64,000 bases of DNA from Methylobacterium haplocladii (GCF_007992175.1 NZ_BJZT01000015.1:97588-161587), one strand, 5' to 3'. Positions 44,075-54,406 are shown, counted from the stretch's first letter. Notes: generated by a model not told the origin, from the letters alone. Translations and numbers: made by a program.

Positions 44075-45283
44075 ATGGACAGCACCTTGACGTCAGACGC
44101 CGAGGCCGGCCTGCGGAGCGAGGCCAAGCCTCTTCCCGGATACGAGGCCATGCCGGCGACCGACCCGAAGAGCCCCGTCGCGCTGTTCGGCGCCGACGAG
44201 CCGCTGGCCATGGACTCGGGCGCGGCGCTCGGGCCGTTCCAGATCGCCTACCAGACCGCCGGCACGCTCAACGCCGCGCGCTCCAACGCCGTCCTGATCT
44301 GCCATGCGCTGACCGGCGACCAGCATTTCGCCCATCGCCATCCGGTGACCGGCAAGGCCGGCTGGTGGGAGACCCTGGTCGGCCCCGGCAAGCCGATCGA
44401 CACCGACCGCTACTTCGTCGTCTGCTCGAACGTCATCGGCAGCTGCATGGGCTCGACCGGGCCGGCGTCGGTCGATCCGGCGACCGCCAAGCCCTACGGC
44501 CTCGACTTTCCGCTCGTCACCATCCGCGACATGGTGCGTGCCCAGGCGATGCTGCTCGACCGGCTCGGCATCCCCGACCTGTTTCTCTGTATCGGCGGCT
44601 CGATGGGCGGGATGCAGGTCCTGCAATGGGCCTCGCTGTTTCCCGAGCGCGTCTTCGCGGCGATGCCGATCGCCACCGGCGCGCGCCACTCGGCCCAGAA
44701 CATCGCCTTCCACGAGGTCGGCCGGCGGGCGATCATGGCCGATCCGGCCTGGGCCGACGGGCGCTACTTCGAGGAGGGCACAAGGCCCGCCAAGGGCCTC
44801 GGCGTCGCGCGGATGGGCGCGCACATCACCTACCTCTCCGAGCCGGCGCTCCACCGCAAGTTCGGCCGACGGCTTCAGAACCGGGCGGCCCCGACCTTCT
44901 CGTTCAACGCCGATTTCCAGATCGAGAGCTACCTGCGCCACCAGGGGCTCAGCTTCGTCGAGCGCTTCGACGCCAACGCCTATCTCTACCTCACCCGCGC
45001 CATGGATTATTTCGACCTCGCCGAGGACCATGGCGGCGTGCTCGCCAACGCCTTCCGCGCCTCCAAGAGCCGGTTCTGCGTGATCTCATTCACCTCCGAC
45101 TGGCTGTTTCCGACGGCGGATTCCCGCGCGATCGTACATGCGCTGAACGCGGTCGCTGCGCCCGTCGCCTTCGTCGAGGTCGAGAGCGACAAGGGCCACG
45201 ACGCCTTTCTGCTCGACGAGCCGGCGCTGTTCTCGGCTGCTCGCGGCTTTGTCGATGCGGCCGCCCGGGCGCGCGGGCTATGA
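44075..45283 (+). CDS. metX: Homoserine O-acyltransferase (MetX)
   Basis: A 402-residue alpha/beta-hydrolase-fold enzyme of methionine synthesis. The [15 protein letters not shown] oxyanion region, the nucleophile Ser in [17 protein letters not shown], Asp in FTSDWLFPT and His in [12 protein letters not shown] make the triad complete. Whether acetyl- or succinyl-CoA is used cannot be decided from sequence alone. Its stop overlaps metW by 4 bp (ATGA). No SAM-II riboswitch could be made out upstream. Confidence 0.94.
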   Translation: MDSTLTSDAEAGLRSEAKPLPGYEAMPATDPKSPVALFGADEPLAMDSGAALGPFQIAYQTAGTLNAARSNAVLICHALTGDQHFAHRHPVTGKAGWWETLVGPGKPIDTDRYFVVCSNVIGSCMGSTGPASVDPATAKPYGLDFPLVTIRDMVRAQAMLLDRLGIPDLFLCIGGSMGGMQVLQWASLFPERVFAAMPIATGARHSAQNIAFHEVGRRAIMADPAWADGRYFEEGTRPAKGLGVARMGAHITYLSEPALHRKFGRRLQNRAAPTFSFNADFQIESYLRHQGLSFVERFDANAYLYLTRAMDYFDLAEDHGGVLANAFRASKSRFCVISFTSDWLFPTADSRAIVHALNAVAAPVAFVEVESDKGHDAFLLDEPALFSAARGFVDAAARARGL

Positions 45284-45984
45284 GCGGTCGTCTGGGACTG
45301 AGCGACGCCGCTCCCGGTGCGGCGTGGAAGAGCATCGAGACGCTGCCGCGGAACGCCGGTGACGACGGCACGCGCGTCGACCATCTCGTCGTTCTCGGCC
45401 TCGTGCCGGACGGTGCGCGCGTGCTCGACATCGGCTGCGGCGATGGCTCGCTGCTCGCGCTGTTGCGCGATCGGCGCAGCGTCGACGGGCGCGGCATCGA
45501 ACTCTCGCGCGCCGGGGTCAACGCCTGCCTCGCCCGCGGCCTGCCGGTGATCCAGGGCGACGCCGACACCGATCTCGCCAACTACCCCGACAACGCCTTC
45601 GACGTCGTCGTGCTCTCCCAGACCATCCAGGCGACGCGCAACCCGCGCATCGTGCTCGATCATCTCCTGCGCATCGGCCGTCAGGTCATCATCTCGTTTC
45701 CGAATTTCGGCCATTGGCGGGTGCGGGCCGAACTCGCCTTCCGCGGGCGCATGCCGGTGACCGAGATCATGCCGGAGGCCTGGTACGAGACGCCCAACAT
45801 CCACCACTGCACCATCCGCGACTTCGTCGGGCTGTGCCGGACGGTCGGTGCGGAGATCGAGAAGGCCACGGCGCTCGACGGGCGCGGCCGGCCGATGCGC
45901 TATTCGATGCCGTGGTGGTTCTGGAACCTCGTCGGCGCGCAGGGCGTGTTCCTGCTGCGCAGGGGCGGCTCGGACGAAGCGTGA
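45280..45984 (+). CDS. metW: Methionine biosynthesis protein MetW
   Basis: A 234-residue SAM-methyltransferase-fold protein coupled to met[19 protein letters not shown] is the SAM motif, followed by [45 protein letters not shown] and the family tail with [20 protein letters not shown]. MetW acts with MetX to give full homoserine acylation. It reads [10 protein letters not shown] from ATG 45280. Confidence 0.95.
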   Translation: MSGRLGLSDAAPGAAWKSIETLPRNAGDDGTRVDHLVVLGLVPDGARVLDIGCGDGSLLALLRDRRSVDGRGIELSRAGVNACLARGLPVIQGDADTDLANYPDNAFDVVVLSQTIQATRNPRIVLDHLLRIGRQVIISFPNFGHWRVRAELAFRGRMPVTEIMPEAWYETPNIHHCTIRDFVGLCRTVGAEIEKATALDGRGRPMRYSMPWWFWNLVGAQGVFLLRRGGSDEA

Positions 45985-46015
45985 GCGAGGCGGGGAGATC
46001 CCTCTCGACCACCTG

Positions 46016-46103
46016 TCAGTGCGAGCCGCAGGCGAAGCAATCCAGGGCCACCACGCGATGCCAGACCATCGGCCTTCGGTTGCTTCGCTGCGCTCGCCAT
46101 AAC
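46016..46103. repeat. Degenerate copy of the dispersed palindromic element
   Basis: The left arm at about 46016-46050 and right arm at about 46078-46103 repeat the element at 3048-3133 (GAAGCAATCCAGGGCCA; GGTTGCTTCGCTGCGCTCGC) with substitutions and a longer loop. Like the perfect copy it sits between convergent genes (metW and a FAD oxidoreductase), which fits a transcript-end or stem-loop role. Confidence 0.7.
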
Positions 46104-46113
46104 GGAGTGCGCC

Positions 46114-47499
46114 CTACGCCGCTTCGGCGCGCGCCATCTCCGCCGCGATGCCGGCGGCGAGGTCGGCCGCCTGGTTGCGGATGTCGGGGACGGCGATGCA
46201 CTCCCAGAGCGCGCCGCGCATGAGGGGCCCGAGCGTCCAGACCGGTCCGGCCTGCCGCTGTCCGCGGGCCCGGAAATCCGCACCCACGTCGAGGCCGAGG
46301 CCGAAGGCGCCGGGGCGGACCAGTCCGCGGTCGATCAGCCGGCGCAGCAGCGGGTCCGTCGTCTCGCCGACGCGTCCGATCCCGGTGGCGTCGAGGATGC
46401 ACTGGACGGCGAGACGCTCCGGCTCCGCCGCGCCGCGTGGCCGTAGTGTGACGACGGCCTGGGTCGCCTCGTCCGCGATCGACAGGATCCGCCCGGCGCG
46501 CACCGTGAGCCGGCCGTCCGCGATCTCCCTGTCGATCGCGTCGGCTGCGGGCGGCGCCGAGCGATGCCGGTGCACGTCCCAGAACGGGCGGAGGTGGCGC
46601 AGGAAGCGGCCGCGCTCGGATTGCGGCAGGCTGCGCCAGATGAAATCCGTCACCGGACGGAGCGCGTCGATGACCCCGCGCCAGTCGCCGCCGGCCGCGC
46701 GGGCGGAGGCGTGGAGCCGCCGGCTCAGTGTGACGAGGGAGGACAGGTCCGTCGCGGTCAGGTTCGGCACGGGGTGCGCCGCGGCGGGCGCATGCGTGTT
46801 CGGCAGCAGGCCGCGCCGCGACAGCGCGACGATCGGGCCGCCGAAGCCGCGCCGGCGCAGGCTGATGACGGCATCGATCATGGTCAGTCCGGTGCCGACG
46901 ATCAGCACGGGCTGGTCGGGCTGCAGCCGGCCGATGGTCTCGGGCGCCCAGATGTCGGCGCGGTGCCGGCTATGCGGTTCGCCGGTGCCGGCAAGGTTGC
47001 CCATGGCGAGCACCGCACCCGCCACCGGCAGGCCGAGGCCGCCTTCGGTGCGCAGCGAGAAGCCCCCGGCGGACGGCACGAGATCGGTCACTCCGTCGTT
47101 GACGAGACGCAGCCGCGGCGGCCCGCCATTCGTGACGGTCTCGGTCAGGATCTCCGAGAGATAGCGCCCGTAGAGCGGCCGCGAGGCGAAGGTGCCGGCC
47201 GGGGTGACGCGGATCCCGACCGCCTCTTCCGGCGGCAGGCTGGGAGCGTTGCGCGCGAGCCAGTCCTCGAAATGCCGCGGCCGGTCGGGAAACGCGCTCA
47301 TGTTCGCCGCGCGCAGGTTGAGGAAGTGCCCGAAATCGCCGGTGCCGTAGGCGAGCCCGCGCGCAAAGCTCTCGGAGCGCTCGCAGAGCAGCACCGGCCG
47401 CCCGCGCGGCAGGGTCTCGAGCAGCTGGATCGCGGCCATGGTGCCGCTGAAACCGGCGCCGATCACAGCGATGGGGAGCGCAGAGGGCGACGCGCCCAT
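46114..47499 (-). CDS. FAD/NAD(P)-binding oxidoreductase (HpnW/YdhS-like)
   Basis: A 461-residue flavoprotein. It has an N-terminal dinucleotide fold (IAVIGAGFSGTMAAIQLLE) and a second near residue 190 (QPVLIVGTGLTMIDAVISLRRRGFGG). FLNLRAANMSAFPDRPRHFEDWL follows the FAD site. The family is widespread in Proteobacteria, with an unknown substrate. ATG 47499 (MGASPSALPIAVIGAG) is preferred over 47541, which adds 14 residues. No electron partner is adjacent. Confidence 0.82.
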   Translation of the reverse strand: MGASPSALPIAVIGAGFSGTMAAIQLLETLPRGRPVLLCERSESFARGLAYGTGDFGHFLNLRAANMSAFPDRPRHFEDWLARNAPSLPPEEAVGIRVTPAGTFASRPLYGRYLSEILTETVTNGGPPRLRLVNDGVTDLVPSAGGFSLRTEGGLGLPVAGAVLAMGNLAGTGEPHSRHRADIWAPETIGRLQPDQPVLIVGTGLTMIDAVISLRRRGFGGPIVALSRRGLLPNTHAPAAAHPVPNLTATDLSSLVTLSRRLHASARAAGGDWRGVIDALRPVTDFIWRSLPQSERGRFLRHLRPFWDVHRHRSAPPAADAIDREIADGRLTVRAGRILSIADEATQAVVTLRPRGAAEPERLAVQCILDATGIGRVGETTDPLLRRLIDRGLVRPGAFGLGLDVGADFRARGQRQAGPVWTLGPLMRGALWECIAVPDIRNQAADLAAGIAAEMARAEAA

Positions 47500-47778
47500 G
47501 ATGAGGAGACTCCGGAACGGAATAGGCCTGCCGCTCGACACCGAGCGACACGACCAATTCGTTCTCTATACCGAACGATCCGCCGGCCCGTAAAGCACAG
47601 ATCCACTCATTCGGTTCGGGCCGAGACCCCGTGTCAGATTTTCTGAAAAACTAGTTAGATCAGACCGTCGCAAAATCATGCGAATTCTTCCATGACGACA
47701 GCGCGGCAGGGAATAAAGTTCGATCCTTCGTTATTCGAAAAGAAGAATCCTTACGCCACGGCACGCATGTGCGCTGGA

Positions 47779-49125
47779 TCACGCGGTCTCGCCGGCCAGT
47801 CGCCGGGCGGACCGCTCGCGTCCGATCAGCGGCAACAGGCTGGCGAGATCCGGGCCGTGGTCGAGCCCGGTAAGCGCTTGGCGCAGCGGCATGAACAGGG
47901 CGCGGCCCTTCGCCCCCGTCTCGCGCTTGACCGCCTCGGTCCAGGCTTTCCAGGTCCCGCCGTCGAACGGACCTTCCGGCAGGAGGGTCCGCGCCCGCGC
48001 GATGAAGTCGGGATCCGCAATCACCGGGCTGATCGGCCCGGCGACGACGCGCCACCATGCGGCGGCATCCCCGACTTTCTCGAGGTTGGCCCGGACCGCG
48101 TTCCAAAAGGATTCGGCCACAGCTCCCGGTATGTCCAGCGCCAAGAGCCGTTCGCGCGCGTCGTCGAAAGGCATGGCATGGACGAGTTGGGCGTTGATGC
48201 CGTCGAGCTCGGCCGGGTCGAATTTCGCCGGCGCCCGCGAGATCCGGCCGAGATCGACGAGGCCCGCGAGTTCGTCGAGGGAGGCCACCGGCCGCACCGC
48301 CTCGGACGTGCCCGTCAACACCGCGAGGGAGGCGACCGCGGCCGGCTCGTAGCCGGCCTCGCGCAAGCCCCGCAGCGAGAGGTGGCCGAGCCGCTTCGAC
48401 AGCCCCTCCCCGTCCGCGGTGGTGAGCAGGTTGTGATGCGCGAAGGCCGGCACGGCGTGTCCGAGCGCCCGGAAGATCTGAACCTGCACGCCGGTATTGG
48501 TGACGTGGTCCTCGCCGCGGATGATGTGGGTCACGCCCATCTCCGCATCATCGACCACCGAGGGCAGCGTGTAGAGCGCGCTGCCGTCCTCGCGGATCAG
48601 GACGGGGTCGGAGAGGGAGGCGCAGTCGACATGGCTCTCGCCGCGCACGAGGTCGGTCCAGGCGACGACGACGGGATCGAGCTTGAAGCGCCAGTGCGGA
48701 CGACGGCCCTCGGCCTCCAGGGCGGACTTGTCCGCCTCCGTCAGAGCCAGCGCCGCCCGGTCGTAGATCGGCGGCAGGCCGCGGCCCAACTGGCGCTTGC
48801 GGCGTCGGTCGAGTTCTTCGGAGGTTTCATAGCAGGGGTAGAGCCGACCCTGCGCGATCAGGTTTTCCTTGGCCGCGTCATGGCTCGGCGTGCGTTCGCT
48901 CTGCCGGGCAAAAAGGTCGGGCACGATGCCGAGCCACGCCAGATCTTCCCGGATCGCCTGGGCGAACGCGTCGGTCGAACGCTCCCGGTCGGTATCGTCG
49001 AGCCGCAGCAGAAACCGCCCACCCGCGCGGCGCGCATACAAAAAGTTCAGCAGCGCCGGCCGGGCGTTGCCGATGTGGAGGAAGCCCGTCGGCGAGGGCG
49101 CGAAGCGGACGAGGGGGGCGGTCAT
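47779..49125 (-). CDS. gltX: Glutamyl-tRNA synthetase
   Basis: A 448-residue class I synthetase. [20 protein letters not shown] is the HIGH motif region, followed by [30 protein letters not shown] and the KMSKS equivalent in [17 protein letters not shown] 49125 ([14 protein letters not shown]) is right; upstream codons are non-coding. Alphaproteobacteria often have two GluRS, one for tRNA-Glu and one misacylating tRNA-Gln; which this is cannot be told. A tRNA-Val gene follows upstream on the other strand. Confidence 0.95.
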   Translation of the reverse strand: MTAPLVRFAPSPTGFLHIGNARPALLNFLYARRAGGRFLLRLDDTDRERSTDAFAQAIREDLAWLGIVPDLFARQSERTPSHDAAKENLIAQGRLYPCYETSEELDRRRKRQLGRGLPPIYDRAALALTEADKSALEAEGRRPHWRFKLDPVVVAWTDLVRGESHVDCASLSDPVLIREDGSALYTLPSVVDDAEMGVTHIIRGEDHVTNTGVQVQIFRALGHAVPAFAHHNLLTTADGEGLSKRLGHLSLRGLREAGYEPAAVASLAVLTGTSEAVRPVASLDELAGLVDLGRISRAPAKFDPAELDGINAQLVHAMPFDDARERLLALDIPGAVAESFWNAVRANLEKVGDAAAWWRVVAGPISPVIADPDFIARARTLLPEGPFDGGTWKAWTEAVKRETGAKGRALFMPLRQALTGLDHGPDLASLLPLIGRERSARRLAGETA

Positions 49126-49345
49126 GGCCGCCACGCCTAGCGGGTTTGGCCGCCCCTGCGAAGGGGGCCGCCGCAGGCTGCGCCAGCTTGAGACGGCACG
49201 CGCCGGGAGGTTTCCCGGGCCACACACCGCAGTAGCCTGAAACGGCCGCGGCAGTCGGCCATGGCCAGCCTTGACGGAACTCGATGCCCGGCCCTAGAAG
49301 CGCCCCACCGTCGGGCACCACTCCCGAGCGGCACAAGACCGGCAC

Positions 49346-49420
49346 GGACGGTTAGCACAGCGGTAGTGCGTTCCCTTCACACGGGAAAGGTCGCAGGTTC
49401 GATCCCTGCACCGTCCACCA
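49346..49420 (+). tRNA. tRNA-Val (anticodon CAC)
   Basis: A full cloverleaf. Acceptor GGACGGT pairs with ACCGTCC; D-arm GCAC/GTGC; anticodon stem TTCCC/GGGAA with loop TTCACAC (anticodon CAC); T-arm GCAGG/CCTGC with loop TTCGATC. The discriminator A and the CCA end are encoded (49418-49420). Confidence 0.95.
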
Positions 49421-49497
49421 TTCTTCGGTTGCTCTTCCAGCTTCGCTTCCAAAGCCGTCCGCAGCGGCGGCGCGCGGTCGCGCGTGCCGGAGAGAAC

Positions 49498-50178
49498 TCA
49501 GCCCGGCACGACCGCGAAAATGGCCGCCGGCAGTTCCTCGAAATGGTCGATGAGACGGTCGGGCTTCAGGTCGGACATCGGAATCGCCGTGTAGCCGAAG
49601 CTCACGCCTACCACCGGAATGCCGGCCGCCCTGGCGGCATCGACGTCGGCGCGCGAGTCCCCGACCATCACGGCACGCGCCGGATCGCCCTCGGCCCGCT
49701 CGATCGTCAGGGTGATGTGGCGCGGGTCGGGCTTCGACCAGGCAAACGTGTCCTTGCCGACGATCGCCGCGAAGCGGGGCTCGAGCCCGAGGGCGGCGAG
49801 CAGGTCCACGGCATGGCTCTCGACTTTGTTGGTGCAGACGGCGAGCAGGAACCCCGCTGCCTCCAGCTCATCGAGGGCCGCGACCACGTCGGGATAGAGC
49901 CGGGAGCGGTCGGCGAGATGCGCCCCGTAATGCTCCAGAAACTCCGAAAACAACCGCTCGAGCCGCTCCGGCTCCAGCGACGCCCCGGCTGCTGAAAACC
50001 CCCGCTGGATCAGCGCCCGCGCCCCGGCGCCCAGCAGATCCCGCGCCTGCTCCAGAGGCAACGCCGCCAGCCCCTCCCGCTGCAGGATCACGTTCAGCGT
50101 CCCGATGAGATCCCCCGCGGTGTCGGCGAGCGTCCCGTCGAGATCGAACACGGCGATGGGCTTTTTCGGGGTGGGCAT
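49498..50178 (-). CDS. gph: Phosphoglycolate phosphatase (HAD superfamily)
   Basis: A 226-residue HAD phosphatase. Motif I is FDLDGTLADTAGD, motif II is LAVCTNK, and motifs III/IV are WSKPDPRHI and MVGDSRADVDAARAAG. It removes 2-phosphoglycolate formed in DNA repair or oxygenation. ATG 50178 (MPTPKKPIAVFDLDG) is preferred; an upstream in-frame start at 50238 adds a low-complexity stretch. It lies next to the tRNA-Val gene. Confidence 0.9.
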   Translation of the reverse strand: MPTPKKPIAVFDLDGTLADTAGDLIGTLNVILQREGLAALPLEQARDLLGAGARALIQRGFSAAGASLEPERLERLFSEFLEHYGAHLADRSRLYPDVVAALDELEAAGFLLAVCTNKVESHAVDLLAALGLEPRFAAIVGKDTFAWSKPDPRHITLTIERAEGDPARAVMVGDSRADVDAARAAGIPVVGVSFGYTAIPMSDLKPDRLIDHFEELPAAIFAVVPG

Positions 50179-50337
50179 GGAGGCTCGCGCTGCAGGAGAT
50201 GGCGCGGCGGGGATGGACTGGATGGATGGAGGGATCAAGGCGGCGGGCTCAGCAGATCGCTGCGGAAGCCCGTCGGTGCTGATGGATTGGCGAGCAGCCG
50301 TTCGCGACCGCGATCGGGCGATCCTACGGACGGCGCA

Positions 50338-51912
50338 TCAATGCCCGCCCCCACCCGCTCCCGCGACCTTCGGCCGGCGGATCAGCGGGGTCGCGCAGGC
50401 CATGGCGAGGAAGAGCAGAGTGAGGATGAGGAACACGTCCTCGAAGGCCATGACCATGCCCTGGATGCGGACCTGATTGGTCAGGGACTTCAGTGCCATG
50501 GCGTCGGCCGCGCTGCCGAACCCCGAAAAGCCTTGGCGCAGGCTGTCGAGGCGCTGCAGCGCAGTGTCGTTCGCCCAGGTCACGCGCTCATGGAGGCGTG
50601 CGAGGTGGAGGTCCCAACGGTCGTTGAGGAGCGTGTTGATGAGCGCGAGGCCGACCGCACCACCCAGGTTCCGCGTGAGGTTGTAGAGGCCCGAGGCGTT
50701 CTTCATCCGCTCGGGCGGCAGGGTGCCGAGCGCGATGTTGTTGATCGGGATCATGCACAGCATCAGCGAGCAGCCGCGCAGCACCTGCGGCCATAGGAGC
50801 TCCCAGAAGTCCCAGTCCTTGGTGAGCCCGGTGACGATCCAGGTGCCGGCGGCAAAGCCCGAAAAGCCGAGCGCCATCAGGATGCGCGGATCGATCTTGC
50901 CGGAGAACCGTCCGGCGATCGGGGCGGTGGCGAACATGCACAGGCCCGACACGAACATCGTCTCGCCGATCTGCAGCGCCGAGTAGCCGCGCACCCGTGC
51001 GAGATAGACCGGGTAGAGATAGGTCAGCCCGTAGAGGCCGATGCCCATGACGAAGCTCGCCGCGCAGCCGGCAGCGAAGTTGCGATCCGTGAAGGCGCGG
51101 AGTTCCACGATCGGCTGGCGCGCGGTGAAGGCCCGCCAGAAGAAGGCCACGCAGCAGAGCGTGCCGACGACGGCGCAGACCAGCACCGCCTCGTCCTGCA
51201 GCCAGTCGTGGTTCGGACCCTCTTCGAGCACGTATTCGAGGCAGCCGAGGAAGCCGCCCATCATGACGAGGCCGGTCCAGTCGAAGTTCTTGATGAGGCT
51301 CGTGTTCGGCCGGTCGAAATCGACCAGCGCCCAGGTCGAGACCGTGACGAAGATGCCCGGCACGATGTTGATCAGAAACAGCCAGTGCCAGGAGAGCAGG
51401 TCGGTGAGGTAGCCCCCAACCGTTGGGCCGATCGTGGGGGCGAGCGTCGCGACGAGGCCGATCATCGGCGAGACGATGGAACGCTTGGACGGCGGGAAGA
51501 TCGTGAAGGCCGAGGCGAACACTGTCGGGATCATGCCGCCGCCCAGAAACCCCTGGAGGGCGCGCCAGACGATCATCTCGTTGATGGATGAGCTGGTGGC
51601 GCACATGGCGCTCATCAGCGTGAAGCCGGCAGCCGAGATCACGAACATCCAGCGCGTCGAGAGCACCCGCGAGAGGGTGCCCGAGAGCGGGATCGCGATG
51701 ACCTCGGCGATGAGGTAGCTGGTCTGGACCCAGGGGATTTCGTCGCCCGAGGCCGAGAGCCCGGCCTGGATCTCGTTGAGCGAGGCCGAGACGATCTGGA
51801 TGTCCAGGATCGCCATGAACATCCCGAATACCATGCACAGGAACGCCACCATGCGGCGGCGGTCGAGGGACGGTTCGGCCGAGGGGGCGGCGATGGCGGC
51901 CGTAGCGGCCAT
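50338..51912 (-). CDS. DHA2-family MFS multidrug exporter (EmrB-like)
   Basis: A 524-residue 14-helix drug:H+ antiporter. LCMVFGMFMAILDIQIVSAS is the EmrB helix-1 signature, followed by DEIPWVQTSYLIAEVIAIPL and ALQGFLGGGMIPTVFASAF (motif C region). The start ATG 51912 is 5 bp after the stop of the membrane-fusion gene. With that gene it would build an EmrAB-type pump with an outer-membrane channel. No TolC gene is nearby. It is under control of the divergent TetR gene, by its operators. Confidence 0.93.
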   Translation of the reverse strand: MAATAAIAAPSAEPSLDRRRMVAFLCMVFGMFMAILDIQIVSASLNEIQAGLSASGDEIPWVQTSYLIAEVIAIPLSGTLSRVLSTRWMFVISAAGFTLMSAMCATSSSINEMIVWRALQGFLGGGMIPTVFASAFTIFPPSKRSIVSPMIGLVATLAPTIGPTVGGYLTDLLSWHWLFLINIVPGIFVTVSTWALVDFDRPNTSLIKNFDWTGLVMMGGFLGCLEYVLEEGPNHDWLQDEAVLVCAVVGTLCCVAFFWRAFTARQPIVELRAFTDRNFAAGCAASFVMGIGLYGLTYLYPVYLARVRGYSALQIGETMFVSGLCMFATAPIAGRFSGKIDPRILMALGFSGFAAGTWIVTGLTKDWDFWELLWPQVLRGCSLMLCMIPINNIALGTLPPERMKNASGLYNLTRNLGGAVGLALINTLLNDRWDLHLARLHERVTWANDTALQRLDSLRQGFSGFGSAADAMALKSLTNQVRIQGMVMAFEDVFLILTLLFLAMACATPLIRRPKVAGAGGGGH

Positions 51913-51917
51913 GGGCG

Positions 51918-53159
51918 CTACTCGCCGATGGCGTGGGCGGTACGGACGGGCGCGCGCTCGTCCGGCCCACGGGTGTCGACCCTGACCGTCACCGACATGC
52001 CCGGCCGCAGCAGCCCCTCGCGGGCGACGTCCGCCGGCACGTGGACACGCACGGGCAGGCGCTGGACGATCTTGGTGAAGTTGCCGGTGGCATTGTCGGT
52101 GGGCAGCAGGCTGAACACGGTGCCGGAGGCCGGCGAGAACGACTCGACCTCGCCCTGGATCGCCTTGTCGGGATAGGCGTCCACGATGATGGAGACGGGC
52201 TGGCCCGGCTTCATGTGCGAAACCTGCGTCTCCTTGAAGTTCGCATCGATCCGCACGCTCTGGAGCGGCACCAGCGCGACGATGCGGGAGCCCGGCTGGA
52301 CATAGGCCCCGGCCTCCACCGCCTTGTTGCCGACGACGCCATCGAAGGGTGCGCGGATCATGGTGAAGTCGAGATCGCGCTGGGCCCGGTCGACGGCGGT
52401 CCGCAATTCGCCCGCGAGGCTTTCGGCTTCCTGCTTCTGGGCGTTCAGCACGTCGACATTGGCCTTCGCCGCGATCACGGCCGCCTGGGCGCCCTTCACC
52501 GAGGCATCGGTGCGGTCGCGGTCGGCCTTGGTCTGGTCGAGCTTGGATTTCGCGACGTAGTCGGCCTGCATCTGCGTGGCACGGACGTAATCGGCCGCGG
52601 CGCGAACCGCGTCGGCTTTCATGCCCTCGACCTGGGCAGCGCTCTGGACGACCTGCGCCTGCGCCGCCTCGGCCTGCCGGGCGATACGCGCGATCGTGCT
52701 CTCCTGCGTGGCGAGCTTGTCCTGCGAAGCGCGTAGAGCGAGGCGGTAATCGCCGTCGTCGAGCCGGGCGATCACATCGCCCTTCCTCACCGACTGGCCG
52801 TTCACCACCGGCACCGCCTCGAGGTAGCCGGGGACCTTCGCCGCAAGGACGGAAATATCGGCCTGCACGTAGGCGTCGTCCGTCGAGACGAAGAACCGCC
52901 CCAGCGTCCAATACTGCCAACCCGCGTAGCCGCCGCCGCCGAGCGCTGCGGCCAGCACCGTCAGAAGCAGGAGCTTCTTGAGGGGCCGGCGTCTTTTCGG
53001 AGCGGCCCCTGCAGGTTCCGAAGGCCCCGGGACAGGCATCGCGGGCGGGGTCACGGCCGGTACGCGGGGCGTGTCGGCAGTTGTCGGCGACAGGCTCTCG
53101 TCGTTCGTCTCGACGATGGCGTCCTCCCGGTGGGAAGTGTCCTCGCGAAGGGACATCAC
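51918..53159 (-). CDS. Membrane-fusion (HlyD/EmrA-like) efflux protein
   Basis: A 413-residue periplasmic adaptor. A cytoplasmic Pro-rich N-terminus and a basic cluster (KRRRPLKK) precede one membrane helix (LLLLTVLAAALGGGGYAGW). The biotinyl-lipoyl halves (TDDAYVQADISVLAAKVPGY; MIRAPFDGVVGNKAVEAGAY) flank a long coiled coil. First gene of the emrAB-like operon; two operator palindromes lie just upstream of its start. Met2 is an alternative start. Confidence 0.92.
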   Translation of the reverse strand: MMSLREDTSHREDAIVETNDESLSPTTADTPRVPAVTPPAMPVPGPSEPAGAAPKRRRPLKKLLLLTVLAAALGGGGYAGWQYWTLGRFFVSTDDAYVQADISVLAAKVPGYLEAVPVVNGQSVRKGDVIARLDDGDYRLALRASQDKLATQESTIARIARQAEAAQAQVVQSAAQVEGMKADAVRAAADYVRATQMQADYVAKSKLDQTKADRDRTDASVKGAQAAVIAAKANVDVLNAQKQEAESLAGELRTAVDRAQRDLDFTMIRAPFDGVVGNKAVEAGAYVQPGSRIVALVPLQSVRIDANFKETQVSHMKPGQPVSIIVDAYPDKAIQGEVESFSPASGTVFSLLPTDNATGNFTKIVQRLPVRVHVPADVAREGLLRPGMSVTVRVDTRGPDERAPVRTAHAIGE

Positions 53160-53175
53160 GGCCTCTCAGATCCAC

Positions 53176-53194
53176 TGACCGAACCGTTCGGTCA
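53176..53194. promoter_or_regulatory. TetR-type operator 1 (19-bp palindrome)
   Basis: Half-site TGACCGAAC and its reverse complement around a central C, at 17 bp from the emrA-like start. It is the same palindrome as at 53242-53262. Placed to block transcription or translation start of the efflux operon. Confidence 0.85.
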
Positions 53195-53241
53195 ATGCGA
53201 TATCCACATTGACCCGAAGCGGCTTCACACGCATAGATACG

Positions 53242-53262
53242 TTGACCGAACCGTTCGGTCAA
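53242..53262. promoter_or_regulatory. TetR-type operator 2 (21-bp palindrome)
   Basis: Half-site TTGACCGAAC and its reverse complement around a central C. It ends 16 bp before the TetR gene start, so it suits autorepression. The centres of the two operators are 67 bp apart. A related half-site (TTGACCCGAAGC) lies between them at about 53209. Confidence 0.85.
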
Positions 53263-53278
53263 TAATGGGCATGACGAG

Positions 53279-53935
53279 ATGACGGCCTCAGCGGCGCGCC
53301 GCGCGCATCCTACGGAACGACCGGTTACCGCATCCTCAACCGTGGAAACCGACAAGCGCCGCCAGATCCTGGAGGGCGCGCGCGCCGTATTCATGGCCGC
53401 CGGCTTCGACGGCGCCAGCATGGGCGAGATCGCCAAGTCGGCCGGCGTCTCCAAGGGCACGCTCTACGTCTATTTCGACAGCAAGGAGGCGTTGTTCGAG
53501 GCGCTGACCGTCGAGGAGAAGCGTGGTCTCGCCGAGGCGATGTTCCAGCTCGATCCGGACGACCCGGACCTCTCCGGTGCCCTGACCAAGCTCGGCTCCA
53601 CCTATCTCACCGAAATGGCCCGGCCCGAGCATGTCTCGGTGATCCGCATGGTGATCGGCGCCACCGAGAAGTTCCCTCGGCTGGGCCAAGCCTTCTTCGA
53701 GGCTGGGCCGGCCTGCGGCATCGCGCGGCTTGCCGGCTATCTCGACACCCAGGTCGCGGCCGGACGGCTGCGTGCGTCGGACACCGAGCTCGCCGCCAAG
53801 CATTTCCTGCATCTGTGCCAGGCGGGCTTGCTCACCCGCCTGCTCTTCGCCGCCGGCGAGCCTCCCCCCGAGGACGACAAGCGCCATCGCATCTCCGAAG
53901 CCGTGCGGGTTTTCCTCGCCGGTTACGGGGTTTGA
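53279..53935 (+). CDS. TetR family transcriptional repressor of the efflux operon
   Basis: A 218-residue regulator with an N-terminal HTH (RRQILEGARAVFMAAGFDGA; EIAKSAGVSKGTLYVYFDSK) and a C-terminal TetR ligand domain (the AcrR/YbiH-like type). It is divergent from the emrAB-like genes. The shared 119-bp region contains two copies of one palindrome, which it very probably binds. The ligand is presumably a pump substrate. Confidence 0.92.
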   Translation: MTASAARRAHPTERPVTASSTVETDKRRQILEGARAVFMAAGFDGASMGEIAKSAGVSKGTLYVYFDSKEALFEALTVEEKRGLAEAMFQLDPDDPDLSGALTKLGSTYLTEMARPEHVSVIRMVIGATEKFPRLGQAFFEAGPACGIARLAGYLDTQVAAGRLRASDTELAAKHFLHLCQAGLLTRLLFAAGEPPPEDDKRHRISEAVRVFLAGYGV

Positions 53936-54094
53936 TCGGCCTATCCGCCATGTGGCCGCCGGGCGACATTCGCCGGCAATCCGCTCTTGCGTCTCCGGCA
54001 AAGCTTGCCAGCCGATGCGCGGGCTCGCAGGGTTCCGGCCTGTCTCGACGTCCCGGCTCTGCCGACCGTCCCGATTCCGTTCTTCGAGGTCCCC

Positions 54095-54310
54095 ATGCGT
54101 CGCCTGATGCAGACCGTCGCTCTCGCGCTCGCGGGCGCCACCGTGTCGGCCTGCGCGCCCCACCCGATCGTGGCGCGCGATCCGCAGCCGCCGCCGTCGC
54201 CTGCCGAAGCCTACGATTGCGGCACCACGCGGCTGCCGCTCAACGCCGCGATCTCGAACTGTGCGCCCCGCTACCGCGAGGCACCGACGGTCCTGCAGTC
54301 GCGGGGCTGA
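54095..54310 (+). CDS. Small lipoprotein
   Basis: A 71-residue protein from ATG 54095 with GAGGT upstream. The signal MRRLMQTVALALAGATVSAC ends in a lipobox with Cys20. The mature part is Pro-rich with two Cys (YDCGTTRLPLN; NCAPRY). Probably anchored to an envelope membrane; the family is not recognised. Confidence 0.7.
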   Translation: MRRLMQTVALALAGATVSACAPHPIVARDPQPPPSPAEAYDCGTTRLPLNAAISNCAPRYREAPTVLQSRG

Positions 54311-54406
54311 GCGCAGTCCTTTCCGATGGAAGAGACGAGGCGCCGTTTACCCGGTCTGAGCGTTTCGGCGCCAGGATCGAGCACAGCCTGCCGGAGATCT
54401 GAGCCC

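Noticed and set aside
44093..45031. A 312-codon minus-strand frame over metX
   Set aside because: metX has a complete catalytic triad on the plus strand; the antisense frame has no motif.
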